Origin: an uncultured Lachnospiraceae bacterium | Lineage (GTDB): Bacteria; Bacillota; Clostridia; Lachnospirales; Lachnospiraceae | Direction of reading: 5' to 3' | Assembly (NCBI GenBank): GCA_947177165.1 | Contig: CAMWTP010000050.1 | Coordinates: 1-39,377 of the forward strand | Length of the DNA: 39,377 nt | Shown: in pieces, positions 26,692 through 34,956 of the stretch | Position numbering within the stretch: the first letter of the stretch is position 1 | How the letters are laid out: each line of letters opens with the position of its first letter | Program-made: the position numbers and the translations under genes | The notes under the pieces: model-generated | The model's input: the letters and a program-made list of their open reading frames with translations, nothing else | The model's database searches: none | Told to the model about the DNA's origin: nothing

Positions 26692-28017
26692 TTAGTGTGG
26701 GCATTTCCCATAACTTAAAGTATTAATCAATTCCCCAAGCACTACATCCCTACACCTACTACACTTCTTTGAATCATAATAGTCCACTTTGCAACTATTG
26801 TCCGAGAATTTGGTATGCTTTGTTGATTGACCAGACACATAATCATGTATACACAAACGATATGTACCAGCATTTGGATTTAGTTCAGCCAGCATTTCAA
26901 ACTCCTTCGTATCCCCAACCCAAAATGCCCATCCACCCTTTTCATTCACCGGCAGTCCCCCATATACATCACCCCACATTACATCTTCCTCTGAAAAATA
27001 CATTGCATCACATATCTTACTTGAATACTCAATATATTTCGGACTATATGCAAAGACCGACAGCGAAGAAGAAAACAAAACAATCCCCATCACACTTACT
27101 CCGACCAGTTTCTTTAAAGTACTCTCACTTTTTACTCCATTTTTCATTTGTTCAATCCTCTCCTTCATCATTTTATTCTGCATGCTGAACCCTATTATGG
27201 GCAGACTGGCATTATGAAACAAACCTTCTGCCATCCCGATCATCAACATGCCATACTGCTTTATTTCCTCTTTGGTCTTCTTCGCAATTACTTTCCTGTC
27301 ACATGACAGCTCAGCAACCGTATTCCACTGATACAGCACATACCATGCCAGCGGATTATAGAAGTTTAAAACCACCATAATAAGCACGAGCATCTTAACC
27401 AGATTATCCCATTGACATATATGTACTGTCTCATGTTCCATCACCATTTCCAATTCAGCTGCAGTCCATTCCCGGCACGGCAATATAATCACAGGACGCA
27501 CCACCCCGATCGTAAATGGCGTATTGACTGCATTGCACTGATAAATCTGCAGCCCTCTTTTATGAACAGAACAATACTCCTGTATCATTTTATTATATTT
27601 TTGAGTTGTAACACACTCTGCATTGCTTTGAAGAAACCTTTTAATCCTCCTGTATCTTTGCATCCATTCATAGAACATCACCATACCGGTCAAAACGATA
27701 ATAGCAATAAAAATATAACAAGCAATATTGGGTACATATATTCCATTTGGAGCAATCTGTATTACATTTGCTGTATAATTCCAAAATAAAGAGTTTTCGG
27801 CAGGGCGGCATCGCAAATCCCATCTGCACATAACCTTCAACAAATCTTTATACAATACATGAAAGCACGGAAACGGTACCAGATACTCCAAAAGATTACA
27901 TATGAGATAGTTTCTTCTCCACTTCACTGACAAATACTTTTTTGCCAAAGGCAGCAGCACAATATAACCGAGCGTCCCAAAACTGCCAAACAACGACATC
28001 GTCAACAATAATGGCAT
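26692..28017 (-). CDS. BlaR1-like M56 family metallopeptidase
   Basis: 441-residue membrane peptidase. Several helices occupy residues 1-120. The zinc motif HETVH is at 195-199, followed by FYNPLAWYVLYQWNTVAELSCD, the usual M56 pattern. A further helix is near 310-330. Only about 110 extracytoplasmic residues follow, Cys- and aromatic-rich (SKKCSRCRD near the end), with no penicillin-binding domain, so its sensor is shorter than and unrelated to that of the other M56 protein in this window. It starts one base after the blaI-like stop codon, so expression is coupled. The stimulus is unknown. Confidence 0.85.
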   Translation of the reverse strand: MPLLLTMSLFGSFGTLGYIVLLPLAKKYLSVKWRRNYLICNLLEYLVPFPCFHVLYKDLLKVMCRWDLRCRPAENSLFWNYTANVIQIAPNGIYVPNIACYIFIAIIVLTGMVMFYEWMQRYRRIKRFLQSNAECVTTQKYNKMIQEYCSVHKRGLQIYQCNAVNTPFTIGVVRPVIILPCREWTAAELEMVMEHETVHICQWDNLVKMLVLIMVVLNFYNPLAWYVLYQWNTVAELSCDRKVIAKKTKEEIKQYGMLMIGMAEGLFHNASLPIIGFSMQNKMMKERIEQMKNGVKSESTLKKLVGVSVMGIVLFSSSLSVFAYSPKYIEYSSKICDAMYFSEEDVMWGDVYGGLPVNEKGGWAFWVGDTKEFEMLAELNPNAGTYRLCIHDYVSGQSTKHTKFSDNSCKVDYYDSKKCSRCRDVVLGELINTLSYGKCPH

Positions 28018-28018
28018 T

Positions 28019-28405
28019 CTACATTTCCTCTAAAATTCCTCTAAGTTCCTTTGCAGTATCCTCATCCAGTTTCCCGCCGCCAGAGAACGCAGACAAAAAC
28101 GTTTTCATAGAGCCGCCATAAAATTCACCAAGGAATTCCCTTGCCTCCCCCTGCTTGTATTCCGTATAACTCATTGCCGGATAGTAAACCCTTTTTTTCA
28201 CAGAGTTTTGTGATACAACCAGTCCTTTTTCGGTCAGCCTTTTAATAAAAGTGTTAATCGTCTGCCTTTTCCACTCTTTTTGACAGGTGTTATTCAGATA
28301 CTCAGTGATATCTCCAAACGTTCTCCCTTCCTCCTGCTTCCATAAATACTCCATGATCATATTTTCCGATTCGCTGATCAGGTATTTGACTTTTCGTTCT
28401 GCCAT
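28019..28405 (-). CDS. BlaI/MecI-family transcriptional repressor (second copy)
   Basis: About 128 residues. A winged helix (SESENMIMEYLWKQEEGRTF, then TINTFIKRLTEKGLV with wing SVKKRVYYPAMS) is followed by the KLDEDTAKELRGILEEM C-terminal helix typical of BlaI. Two adjacent ATGs (28408, 28405) follow AAGGAG; 28405 gives the better spacing. It precedes its M56 partner by one base. It is clearly divergent from the other BlaI here, as is its candidate operator. Confidence 0.9.
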   Translation of the reverse strand: MAERKVKYLISESENMIMEYLWKQEEGRTFGDITEYLNNTCQKEWKRQTINTFIKRLTEKGLVVSQNSVKKRVYYPAMSYTEYKQGEAREFLGEFYGGSMKTFLSAFSGGGKLDEDTAKELRGILEEM

Positions 28406-28463
28406 CATTCTTCTCCTTCCACATTTCATTGCACTTAATATATAACACGCTATTGTCTTATAT

Positions 28464-28492
28464 ATGGTATCACACTTTTGTAATATAGTAAA
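28464..28492 (-). promoter_or_regulatory. Putative promoter/operator of second BlaI operon
   Basis: TTTACT (complement of 28487-28492), 17-base spacer, TACCAT (complement of 28464-28469). An imperfect dyad ATCACA-CTTT-TGTAAT (28469-28484) occupies the spacer, where a BlaI dimer would block polymerase. Its sequence differs from the operator at 23023-23054, suggesting the two repressors are not interchangeable. Confidence 0.45.
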
Positions 28493-28535
28493 CCCATATT
28501 CTACCACTTCGCAAACCTACTCTGAAATGGAAAAT

Positions 28536-28703
28536 GGGGCTGTCGGAAAATAGCCATTTCACAGCCTCTTGAAACCAAAATAAGAGAAGCATTATGAGAA
28601 TGAATGTCTGTCAGACATTACGGGATTCTTGTAAAGCTTCTCTTTATCGCTTTTTCCTGTGTAACTTTTCAGTTCTCCCTGCTATCTATTTTCCGACAGC
28701 CCC
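28536..28703. mobile_element. 168-bp MITE-like element with nested inverted repeats
   Basis: Perfect 18-base terminal inverted repeats: GGGGCTGTCGGAAAATAG (28536-28553) and its complement (28686-28703). Inside are further symmetric pairs in order: CACAG/CTGTG (28560, 28657), AAGAGAAGC/GCTTCTCTT (28582, 28636) and AATGTCTG/CAGACATT (28603, 28612). The whole element can fold as one long imperfect hairpin. It encodes nothing and no target-site duplication is evident. The ends resemble those of some IS families beginning GGGGCTGTC, but the parent is not identified. Confidence 0.7.
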
Positions 28704-28753
28704 TTGGCAGATTTGGTTGAATGTTTTCAAGAAATACAATTCTATTGACAGCT

Positions 28754-30028
28754 CTATAAATTCAAGACAGCGCAGGCAGAACAGGTTTCATTTTCTATCT
28801 TATAGTCCAGATTTCCATCATACTTCCGGCAGACAGAAAGAATACTGGATATGCCGATGCTTTTCTTTGCGGGCAGGCCGTCTGCAAGCTTTAGATCATC
28901 TGAGCAGGTATTGTTACACAGGATAATCAGTATTTTCTTCTGTAATCGGATATGGATTTCAATACTTTTGTTTTCTTTCCCAGATTCCTGACATCCATGC
29001 AAGGCATTCTCCAGCAAGTTTCCCAAAAGGGCGATCAGATCAATTTCCCGCACCTCCAGTTCCTTTGTCGCATTGCACCTGACTGAAAAACCAATACCGT
29101 TTTCCTCTGCCTTGCCCGCATAGGCAGAAAGAATACTGTTTATCGTTCTGTTCAGGGAATACTGCTTTACCGCCGCTTCTGAGATCTCTTTTCCGTATTC
29201 CCCGATATAGGCAAGGATTGCGGCATTGTCTCCAGTTTTCGCATATGCCGCAATCATATCGATGTGATGCCGCATATCGTGCCGAATCCTGCGGTTTGTA
29301 TCCTCCGCATTTTGCAGGACAGACAGACGCCTGGAAAAATATTCCGCGTTCTGGCGGATCAGCTCTGCCTCCGCATCCTTCTTCATGTAACTGATATTGC
29401 TGAATACAACGGCATATACCGCACACATCACAAGGCTGAGCACAATAAATATAAAAAGCAGATATATATCTGATATGACATTTTTTTCATACAACAAAAT
29501 GGTGACAGTCGCCTGCAGCAGATAGAACAGCAGGGCGATCAGCGCCAGATTCCACCACCTGCCCTTTTTAATATCCGCAAGGGACTCCATCATCGATGCC
29601 GCATATCTTTTATACAGCGCCAGAATCAATAACAGCGCTGCTGTACGCAGCACATTTACCAGATAATACCCCGCCAAAACAGACAGATGCGGCAAAAGCA
29701 GCGCTACCATGAGTTTCAGGCTGTTGTCTATGATGGAAAACAGGCCAAAGTAAGTAAGGAATAAAAAGCTTTTCTTGGGTAAACACTCCTGTGAGACAAT
29801 ACAGAAAAAAAGGAACAGACACACTGCAACCCCCAGATATGAGAGCACCGCAGTTATACTGCTCACCGAATATATATATGCACCCATACAGACAAAGCTG
29901 GCCGTATACAGGCAGCTTAAAAACACAAATTTCCCTTTGCCATACCTGCGTTCCAGCATATGGTATATGACAACCACATGGCACAACGCCATAAGAAACA
30001 ATCCTGGAATCCGGTGCAGTACACTCAT
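28754..30028 (-). CDS. AgrC-like GHKL sensor histidine kinase
   Basis: 424 residues. About six or seven membrane helices (1-225) form a sensor of the type that detects peptides in AgrC-like kinases. The kinase part has the H-box RRIRHDMRHH (phospho-acceptor His about 248), the N-box LLGNLLENALHG and a short G-box region KKSIGISSIL. The start overlaps the stop of the response-regulator gene as ATGA. That partner has lost most of its length, so the kinase is probably without its cognate output. No AgrB/AgrD pair was recognised nearby. The gene ends 50 bases before the MITE. Confidence 0.9.
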   Translation of the reverse strand: MSVLHRIPGLFLMALCHVVVIYHMLERRYGKGKFVFLSCLYTASFVCMGAYIYSVSSITAVLSYLGVAVCLFLFFCIVSQECLPKKSFLFLTYFGLFSIIDNSLKLMVALLLPHLSVLAGYYLVNVLRTAALLLILALYKRYAASMMESLADIKKGRWWNLALIALLFYLLQATVTILLYEKNVISDIYLLFIFIVLSLVMCAVYAVVFSNISYMKKDAEAELIRQNAEYFSRRLSVLQNAEDTNRRIRHDMRHHIDMIAAYAKTGDNAAILAYIGEYGKEISEAAVKQYSLNRTINSILSAYAGKAEENGIGFSVRCNATKELEVREIDLIALLGNLLENALHGCQESGKENKSIEIHIRLQKKILIILCNNTCSDDLKLADGLPAKKSIGISSILSVCRKYDGNLDYKIENETCSACAVLNL

Positions 30029-30315
30029 CTCCTCGCCTCCTTCCGGCAGTACTCCATATACATCCTCTGTACTTCTTCAAAACTTCTCCGCGGAACAGGT
30101 ATCTTCGCATCCGTCCCGGAGACACCCGGCATACAAATGTCCATGAGAACAATATCGTATACTTTTCCGTTTTCCACTGCATTTAAGACATCAATCGCTG
30201 CACCGCATTGGTCAATATCAAAATGTAATTTGGAATGTGCCTCTGCATAGGTATCTAACGCCGCCCGGATTGTTTCCAGCTCTTTTTGTATATCATCACA
30301 TATTGCTATCTGCAT
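30025..30315 (-). CDS. Internally deleted LytTR-type response regulator (probable pseudogene)
   Basis: Only 96 residues, against about 235-245 for the family. Residues 1-69 are an ordinary receiver start: ICDD acidic pair and phospho-acceptor Asp in DIVLMDICMPGVSGTDA. The sequence then jumps straight to KIPVPRRSFEEVQRMYMEYC, which matches the extreme C-terminus of a LytTR DNA-binding domain. About 140 residues (the rest of the receiver, linker and nearly all of LytTR) are missing without breaking the frame. The product cannot bind DNA normally. A short dominant or decoy role is conceivable but unsupported. AGGG precedes the ATG. Confidence 0.8.
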   Translation of the reverse strand: MQIAICDDIQKELETIRAALDTYAEAHSKLHFDIDQCGAAIDVLNAVENGKVYDIVLMDICMPGVSGTDAKIPVPRRSFEEVQRMYMEYCRKEARR

Positions 30316-30484
30316 AACATTCCCTGCTTTCCGTCTTGTTCGGTGCCTTTACAGACATCAGGATTTTCCCATAAGCTCCTATATCTTTGCCTGTGCCCTT
30401 TCATACATTTCTCTTATCTTTTCAGGAGATTCCCACCCCGATCTTCTTCGATTGCTGCTATCTTACCATAAGCGAAAATGTCAA

Positions 30485-30697
30485 TCAGACCTGTTTTCCA
30501 GTATCCCTGAAAATAAAAATGGCGTCGTAATCGCAGTTTAGAATGTCGGCAATCTCACGCAATTCTTTTTCGGTCAAATTATCTCTCCTGAGCTTGTTAT
30601 ATAGATTTGTACCTTAGTAACCCAGTTTGTCAATTAACTCATTGATAGACATATTTCTTTCCAAGAGAATCGTCCGTATTTTCAAAGCCATTCCCAT
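30485..30697 (-). pseudogene. XRE-type HTH regulator with in-frame stop
   Basis: A 70-codon frame from ATG 30697 (GAGG eight bases upstream, sigma-A promoter at 30724-30752) reads MGMALKIRTILLERNMSINE, then LIDKLGY, a TAA codon (30614-30616), GTNLYNKLRRDNLTEKELRE and IADILNCDYDAIFIF. The pattern is that of a small Cro/CI-like helix-turn-helix protein; the TAA replaces what is usually a Ser or similar residue at the turn. A single base change would restore the frame. It is therefore a recent pseudogene or a read-through case. Confidence 0.75.
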
Positions 30698-30723
30698 ATT
30701 GGGTACCTCGTTCTTTTTGAGTA

Positions 30724-30752
30724 ATTATATACTTTTTGGTACAGAAAATCAA
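30724..30752 (-). promoter_or_regulatory. Promoter of XRE-type pseudogene
   Basis: TTGATT (complement of 30747-30752), 17-base spacer, TATAAT (complement of 30724-30729). The promoter is intact although the gene carries a stop codon. Confidence 0.6.
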
Positions 30753-30799
30753 ATCAAAATACAATTTTATACATCTTAGTGTACTTTTCTTTTTAAAGA

Positions 30800-30819
30800 A
30801 TTATACTTTATAGTATAAT
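30800..30819. repeat. Dyad ATTATACT-TTAT-AGTATAAT
   Basis: A perfect 8-base inverted repeat around a 4-base centre, between the HTH pseudogene and pckA. Related TATACTTTTTGGTACA (30728-30743) and GTGTACTTTTC motifs lie nearby, so this may be a cluster of operator half-sites. The 350 bases from 30698 to 31047 hold no convincing gene. Confidence 0.45.
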
Positions 30820-30947
30820 ATTTATTTCTAAAATGTATATTTGCACTTTTAAGAGTAGAAAGTGAGGTGAAAATTTTAAACATCGATTTTCAAAACGGAA
30901 AGGAGGGACATAAAATAGGAAAAATTTTAGAAGCATTTTTGACTGAC

Positions 30948-31007
30948 CAGAATCGTTTATTGACGATTCTGTATATACAACAAGGAGACACATTTTCATG
31001 TGTCTCC
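30948..31007 (-). terminator. pckA: Tandem hairpins after pckA
   Basis: Hairpin 1: CAGAATCG (30948-30955) with CGATTCTG (30964-30971). Hairpin 2: GGAGACACAT (30984-30993), TTTC loop, ATGTGTCTCC (30998-31007). Hairpin 2 lies 40 bases past the pckA stop and on the minus strand is followed by TTGTTGTAT, a poor T-run, so termination is plausible but not certain. Confidence 0.55.
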
Positions 31008-31047
31008 TCAGATTTCATAAAATATTCTTAAAAAAATTCTTCAATGC

Positions 31048-32766
31048 TTAGCACTGCTCAACGAGCTTCTTCAATGCTGCGAGTGCCTCATCAGGAAGCT
31101 TGTCATAGCCTTCCTTCTTGGTTGCAAAGCCTTCCACTGCATCCACACGGTTCTGCATAGCGGACTTCAATGCTGCCACATACTCAGCGTTGTTCATATC
31201 CGGCTTGAAAGCGTCGCTTGTCTTGCCAGACCAGTCGTACATAATCTCGATATCATCGAAGTTGCCCCACTTCTCGAAGTTCGCTTTTCCTTCAACGATT
31301 GTCTCTAAGATACCTAATGTATCAGCCGGTTTAACCTTTGTGCCCATGAAGTCGCCTGTGTTGACGATATAGCATGCTACATCCTTCTCCTCAACCAGCT
31401 TCTTGAACTTCTCATAGTCGTTAACCAGCGGATATGTTCTGAACGGGTTTGCGTAAGGAACGATTCTGAGTGCATTCAGGTCTGTGCCTGCTGCTACACG
31501 CTCTGCTGTAGATGTCTTTGTTGCCAGTGTAGCACCCATAACAGATGCGAGCGCTGCGCCTTTTAACTTCACTACTGGCGGGATTGTCGGGTCCTTCATG
31601 ATCCAGAAGATTGCGTTGACAGGAGCATCGATCTTATCCACGCGGTTTGGAGACCACAGTTTGGACTTGATCGCACGTCCGTTGCCGTTTCTGATATCCT
31701 CAGTAACGAGCTGAATCTTTCCGTCCTCGTCAAGTGTAGCGGAGCAGTTCTGTGCAGACAGTAAGTACTCATTGTCAGGGCAGCCTGTAGGATAGTCAGC
31801 TGTCTTGTCGAAGTAAGTAGGCTCAAGTGCAATGGATGCGCATGTATCTGTGTTAATGATAAATGCATCATCGTGAAGAACCTTGATGCCGCCAAATGCG
31901 TCATACTTGCCAGCATGCTTTGCATGTGTCAGCGTAGACTTGCCTGATCCTGACAATCCATATACAGATGCCACGAACTTCTTGCCGCCCTCAAGAGAGT
32001 ATTCCTTCTGTCCGCCATGGCAGGAAGCATAGCCGTTTCTGTTTGCAAGTGCCCATGCCATTGTCAGAGTACCCTTCTTGTGCTCGCCGAAGTACTTCAT
32101 GCCAAGGATTGCCGCACAGTTCTGGTTTGTATCGAAATAGCAGAGTGTCAAAGGATCACTTAAGCAGCTGTAATCAACATCCGGTGCCTCATGCGGTGCC
32201 CACTGGGGATCTGAGAAGATATAGATATCCGGCTCATTGCCATCGCCTACCGGCTTGGAAGTCTTATACATCTTTACATACTCATCAGACATATACTGGA
32301 AGTTGATCATCCAGTTGTAAAGAAGGTTCTCCTCTCCTTCCGGAATCAGGAGATGTGCCTTTACCATGAACTCCGGATCAAGACCTACAAAGCACTCTGC
32401 GTGATACATTGTCTTCCAGCGTGTCTCATAGACTGCATCCATAACTACCTTGTCAAGCTTTGCCTCGTCTACACCCGGCTCACCCTTGATACGGCGGGCT
32501 GCTGCGTAACGGCCTGTAACAGCACCATCATTAAATAACAAAACTCTTGCGTCCTTCTCGAGACCAAATGTTTCGCCGTTTTTGATCTTCATATCGGTAA
32601 CAATGGTACCCGGTGAGTTCTTTGCTAACTCATAGGCTTCCTTTAAAGTGTTTACCTTCACTACATTGTTTCCGTAAAAAGCAGCCTCGATGATAGAACG
32701 TGTCTTAGAAAATCCTACCTTTCCAGCACCAATCTCGGAAATGGGATAATACGCTTTCGTTGACAT
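31048..32766 (-). CDS. pckA: Phosphoenolpyruvate carboxykinase (ATP)
   Basis: Interconverts oxaloacetate plus ATP with phosphoenolpyruvate plus CO2 plus ADP; gluconeogenic, or CO2-fixing in succinate-forming gut anaerobes. 572 residues, slightly longer than the 530-540 typical of bacterial ATP-type enzymes. Landmarks: GRYAAARRI, NWMINFQYM, the kinase-1 P-loop GLSGSGKST, kinase-2 LHDDAFI, and the NGNGRAIKSKLWSPNR and ATLATKTSTAERV segments. ATG follows AAGGAGG by eight bases. Two tandem promoters lie upstream and a hairpin downstream, so it is monocistronic and probably highly and conditionally expressed. Confidence 0.97.
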   Translation of the reverse strand: MSTKAYYPISEIGAGKVGFSKTRSIIEAAFYGNNVVKVNTLKEAYELAKNSPGTIVTDMKIKNGETFGLEKDARVLLFNDGAVTGRYAAARRIKGEPGVDEAKLDKVVMDAVYETRWKTMYHAECFVGLDPEFMVKAHLLIPEGEENLLYNWMINFQYMSDEYVKMYKTSKPVGDGNEPDIYIFSDPQWAPHEAPDVDYSCLSDPLTLCYFDTNQNCAAILGMKYFGEHKKGTLTMAWALANRNGYASCHGGQKEYSLEGGKKFVASVYGLSGSGKSTLTHAKHAGKYDAFGGIKVLHDDAFIINTDTCASIALEPTYFDKTADYPTGCPDNEYLLSAQNCSATLDEDGKIQLVTEDIRNGNGRAIKSKLWSPNRVDKIDAPVNAIFWIMKDPTIPPVVKLKGAALASVMGATLATKTSTAERVAAGTDLNALRIVPYANPFRTYPLVNDYEKFKKLVEEKDVACYIVNTGDFMGTKVKPADTLGILETIVEGKANFEKWGNFDDIEIMYDWSGKTSDAFKPDMNNAEYVAALKSAMQNRVDAVEGFATKKEGYDKLPDEALAALKKLVEQC

Positions 32767-32815
32767 ATAAGATCCTCCTTAAGATAATAAATTTTATTTC
32801 AAACCGCCGTGACGA

Positions 32816-32844
32816 ATTATACTGTCTGAAACGGTTATGATCAA
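32816..32844 (-). promoter_or_regulatory. Proximal pckA promoter
   Basis: TTGATC (complement of 32839-32844), 17-base spacer, TATAAT (complement of 32816-32821). TGAAACGGTTATGA (plus strand, 32827-32840) inside the spacer matches the CcpA cre consensus with two mismatches; carbon repression is possible but unproven. Confidence 0.75.
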
Positions 32845-32873
32845 AATGTAAGGGCTTACCCTCCAATGAACTA

Positions 32874-32902
32874 ATTATCTCAAAACCTTAGATAAAAGTC
32901 AA
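32874..32902 (-). promoter_or_regulatory. Distal pckA promoter
   Basis: TTGACT (complement of 32897-32902), 17-base spacer, GATAAT (complement of 32874-32879), 58 bases upstream of the proximal promoter. Confidence 0.65.
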
Positions 32903-32959
32903 TAAAATTAACATAAACTTATTAAAATATGTTGCAAAAAGACACACAATATTTTAAAT

Positions 32960-34765
32960 TCAGTCTTTTCCCACAGCGCGCGTCGCCTTTTTCAGCATTT
33001 CAAGCTCTGAACCCTGGAAATATGGGGCAAGCTTTGCGTAAACATTTTCATGATAAGCATTCAGTTTCCGAATGTCGGACGGCTCCATATACTGCGTATC
33101 GATGGCATCCAGGTCGATAGGGACATAGGTCAGATGACGAAATCCCATGAACTGTCCGTATTCATTCTTATCCTCCTTCACGATCTCGACGATATTCTCT
33201 GTCCGGATGCCATGACTGTCCTGCACATACATGCCCGGCTCGTCAGAGACAAGCATGCCCTCCTCCAGCTTCGTCTCCGGCATTTCCGGCTTGTACTGCC
33301 ATCTCAGACTGTGCGGACCCTCATGGACATTCAGGATATAACCGATTCCGTGGCCGGTTCCATGCTTATAGTCCAGTCCGCACTCCCACAGCGGCTCGCG
33401 TGCCACAATATCGAGATTTCTCCCTGTGCAGCCGTACAAAAACTTTGCATCTGCCAGACGGAGCATCGCACATGCAACCTTCGTAAAATGCAGCTTCATC
33501 TCATCGGTGATGGCCCCAAGCGCGATTGTCCTCGTCACATCTGTAGTGCCGCCCTCGTACTGACCTCCCGAGTCAACCAGATAAAATCCATCCGCCTCAA
33601 TCACGCTGAAATGCTCCTCTGTCGCGCTGTAGTGCGCCATCGCCGCGTTGGACTTGTAGGCGCTGATCGTGGGAAATGACAGATCAAGGAATCCCGGGAT
33701 TTCAGCACGCATACCGTCAAGTTTCGCTGCCACACTCAGCTCATCCATCGGAATCTTCCCTGCATTTTCCTTCATCCAGAACAAAAATTTTGTCAAAGCC
33801 ACACTGTCCCTGAGGTAACACTCTCTAATGTGTTCCAGCTCTACAGGGTTTTTGACTGCTTTCATAAGCTCTGTCGGATTCTTCCTGTCGACCAGTTCTG
33901 CGCGGTTTTGTACCAGCTTGTAGAGCATATAATTGATGTCTGCGCTGGAACACCACACTTTTCCTTCAATATCGCAGCCTCTGAGATACTCTGCAATATG
34001 ATGATAGTCCTCACATAAAACACCATTTTTTTCCAGATACGCCTTTGCCTCCTCTGTCAGTGCTTCGGATTGCGGAAACAGAACTGCTTTCTCCCTGGAA
34101 ACAAATGTATATGAGAGAGCTACCGGGTTACATTCCACATCATTTGCGCGGATATTGTAGAGCCACATAATATCATCAAGCTTTGAGAGCAACAGATGCG
34201 CGGCACCCTCCTCCTCCAGCTCTTCTCTCACCTTAGCAAGTTTATCGGTTACGCTCATGCCGCAGCTTTCCTCAGACACTATCCAAACCCTGCTCGCTGG
34301 CATCGCTGGTCTGTCCTGCCAGAGCTGCGACGCAATATCCCTGTCGTAAGTGATTGTCACATTTTTTCCGGCAAAGGCATCCTCCAGCTCCTTACCAAAA
34401 AAGGCATCCACAACCCTGCCGTCAAAACCGACTGTCTGGCCTTCTGTCACATGTTTCTCCAGATACTCCTTGATGGTCGGAACATTTTCCTCCGCCATCC
34501 TGTACAGGACAATCCCTGAGCCTTCCAGCTCACTCTCCGCCTGCACAAAATACCTGCCGTCCGTCCACAATCCGGCCTCTTTGCCGCTCACCACAAGTGT
34601 GCCGGCTGAACCGGTAAATCCTGACAAAAACTCCCTCATTTTGAAGTAATCGTTGACATACTCCGAACTGTGATAGTCTGCTGTCGGCACGATATAGTAA
34701 TCAATTCCCGCCTCCCCAAGCAGCTTCTGCAATTCCGCAATTCTCTGTTTTTCAATCATTCCCAT
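32960..34765 (-). CDS. Xaa-Pro aminopeptidase (M24B)
   Basis: Cytosolic metallopeptidase removing N-terminal residues preceding proline. 601 residues, the three-domain long form (two creatinase-like N-terminal domains plus the C-terminal pita-bread domain), as in eukaryotic APP1-type enzymes, rather than the 350-450-residue short forms. Start region TADYHSSEYVNDYFKMREFL and WTDGRYFVQA. The metal site is visible as LVDSGGQYEGGTTDVTRT (Asp ligands), GTGHGIGYILNVHEGP (His) and SDEPGMYVQDSHGIRTENI (Glu ligands). ATG follows GGAGGAG by eight bases. A set of strong hairpins separates it from deoC, so it may have its own promoter. Confidence 0.95.
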   Translation of the reverse strand: MGMIEKQRIAELQKLLGEAGIDYYIVPTADYHSSEYVNDYFKMREFLSGFTGSAGTLVVSGKEAGLWTDGRYFVQAESELEGSGIVLYRMAEENVPTIKEYLEKHVTEGQTVGFDGRVVDAFFGKELEDAFAGKNVTITYDRDIASQLWQDRPAMPASRVWIVSEESCGMSVTDKLAKVREELEEEGAAHLLLSKLDDIMWLYNIRANDVECNPVALSYTFVSREKAVLFPQSEALTEEAKAYLEKNGVLCEDYHHIAEYLRGCDIEGKVWCSSADINYMLYKLVQNRAELVDRKNPTELMKAVKNPVELEHIRECYLRDSVALTKFLFWMKENAGKIPMDELSVAAKLDGMRAEIPGFLDLSFPTISAYKSNAAMAHYSATEEHFSVIEADGFYLVDSGGQYEGGTTDVTRTIALGAITDEMKLHFTKVACAMLRLADAKFLYGCTGRNLDIVAREPLWECGLDYKHGTGHGIGYILNVHEGPHSLRWQYKPEMPETKLEEGMLVSDEPGMYVQDSHGIRTENIVEIVKEDKNEYGQFMGFRHLTYVPIDLDAIDTQYMEPSDIRKLNAYHENVYAKLAPYFQGSELEMLKKATRAVGKD

Positions 34766-34786
34766 ATACGAATCTCCTCCGAATTA

Positions 34787-34911
34787 TACTCACGACAGAT
34801 GAAATCTGCCGTGAGTATTGCGCCAGCCGCAGCCGCGAAGCGGCATATTTCCTTATGCGGCTGTGTGCATAACTTTATACTGAGCGGTCAGTCTTTTCGA
34901 CCGCCAGTATA
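34787..34911. repeat. Three consecutive strong hairpins between deoC and the peptidase gene
   Basis: Hairpin 1: TACTCACG-A-CAGAT (34787-34800), GAA, ATCTG-C-CGTGAGTA (34804-34817). Hairpin 2: CAGCCGCA (34824-34831) with TGCGGCTG (34856-34863), containing GCCGC-GAA-GCGGC. Hairpin 3: TATACTG-A-GCGGTC (34876-34889) with GACCGCCAGTATA (34899-34911). None has a good T-run. TATAAT on the minus strand (34783-34788) abuts hairpin 1 and could be a -10 for the peptidase gene. Confidence 0.6.
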
Positions 34912-34956
34912 GCACTTCTGTCTGTCACTCCTCCCAGGCATTCCGCACAAAGTATT

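Noticed and set aside
30867..31031. AgrD-like peptide gene (contains TFSCVSSDF) for the nearby AgrC-like kinase
   Set aside because: No ATG at the ribosome binding site, no AgrB gene, and the Cys-containing part is simply the arms of a hairpin next to the pckA terminator.
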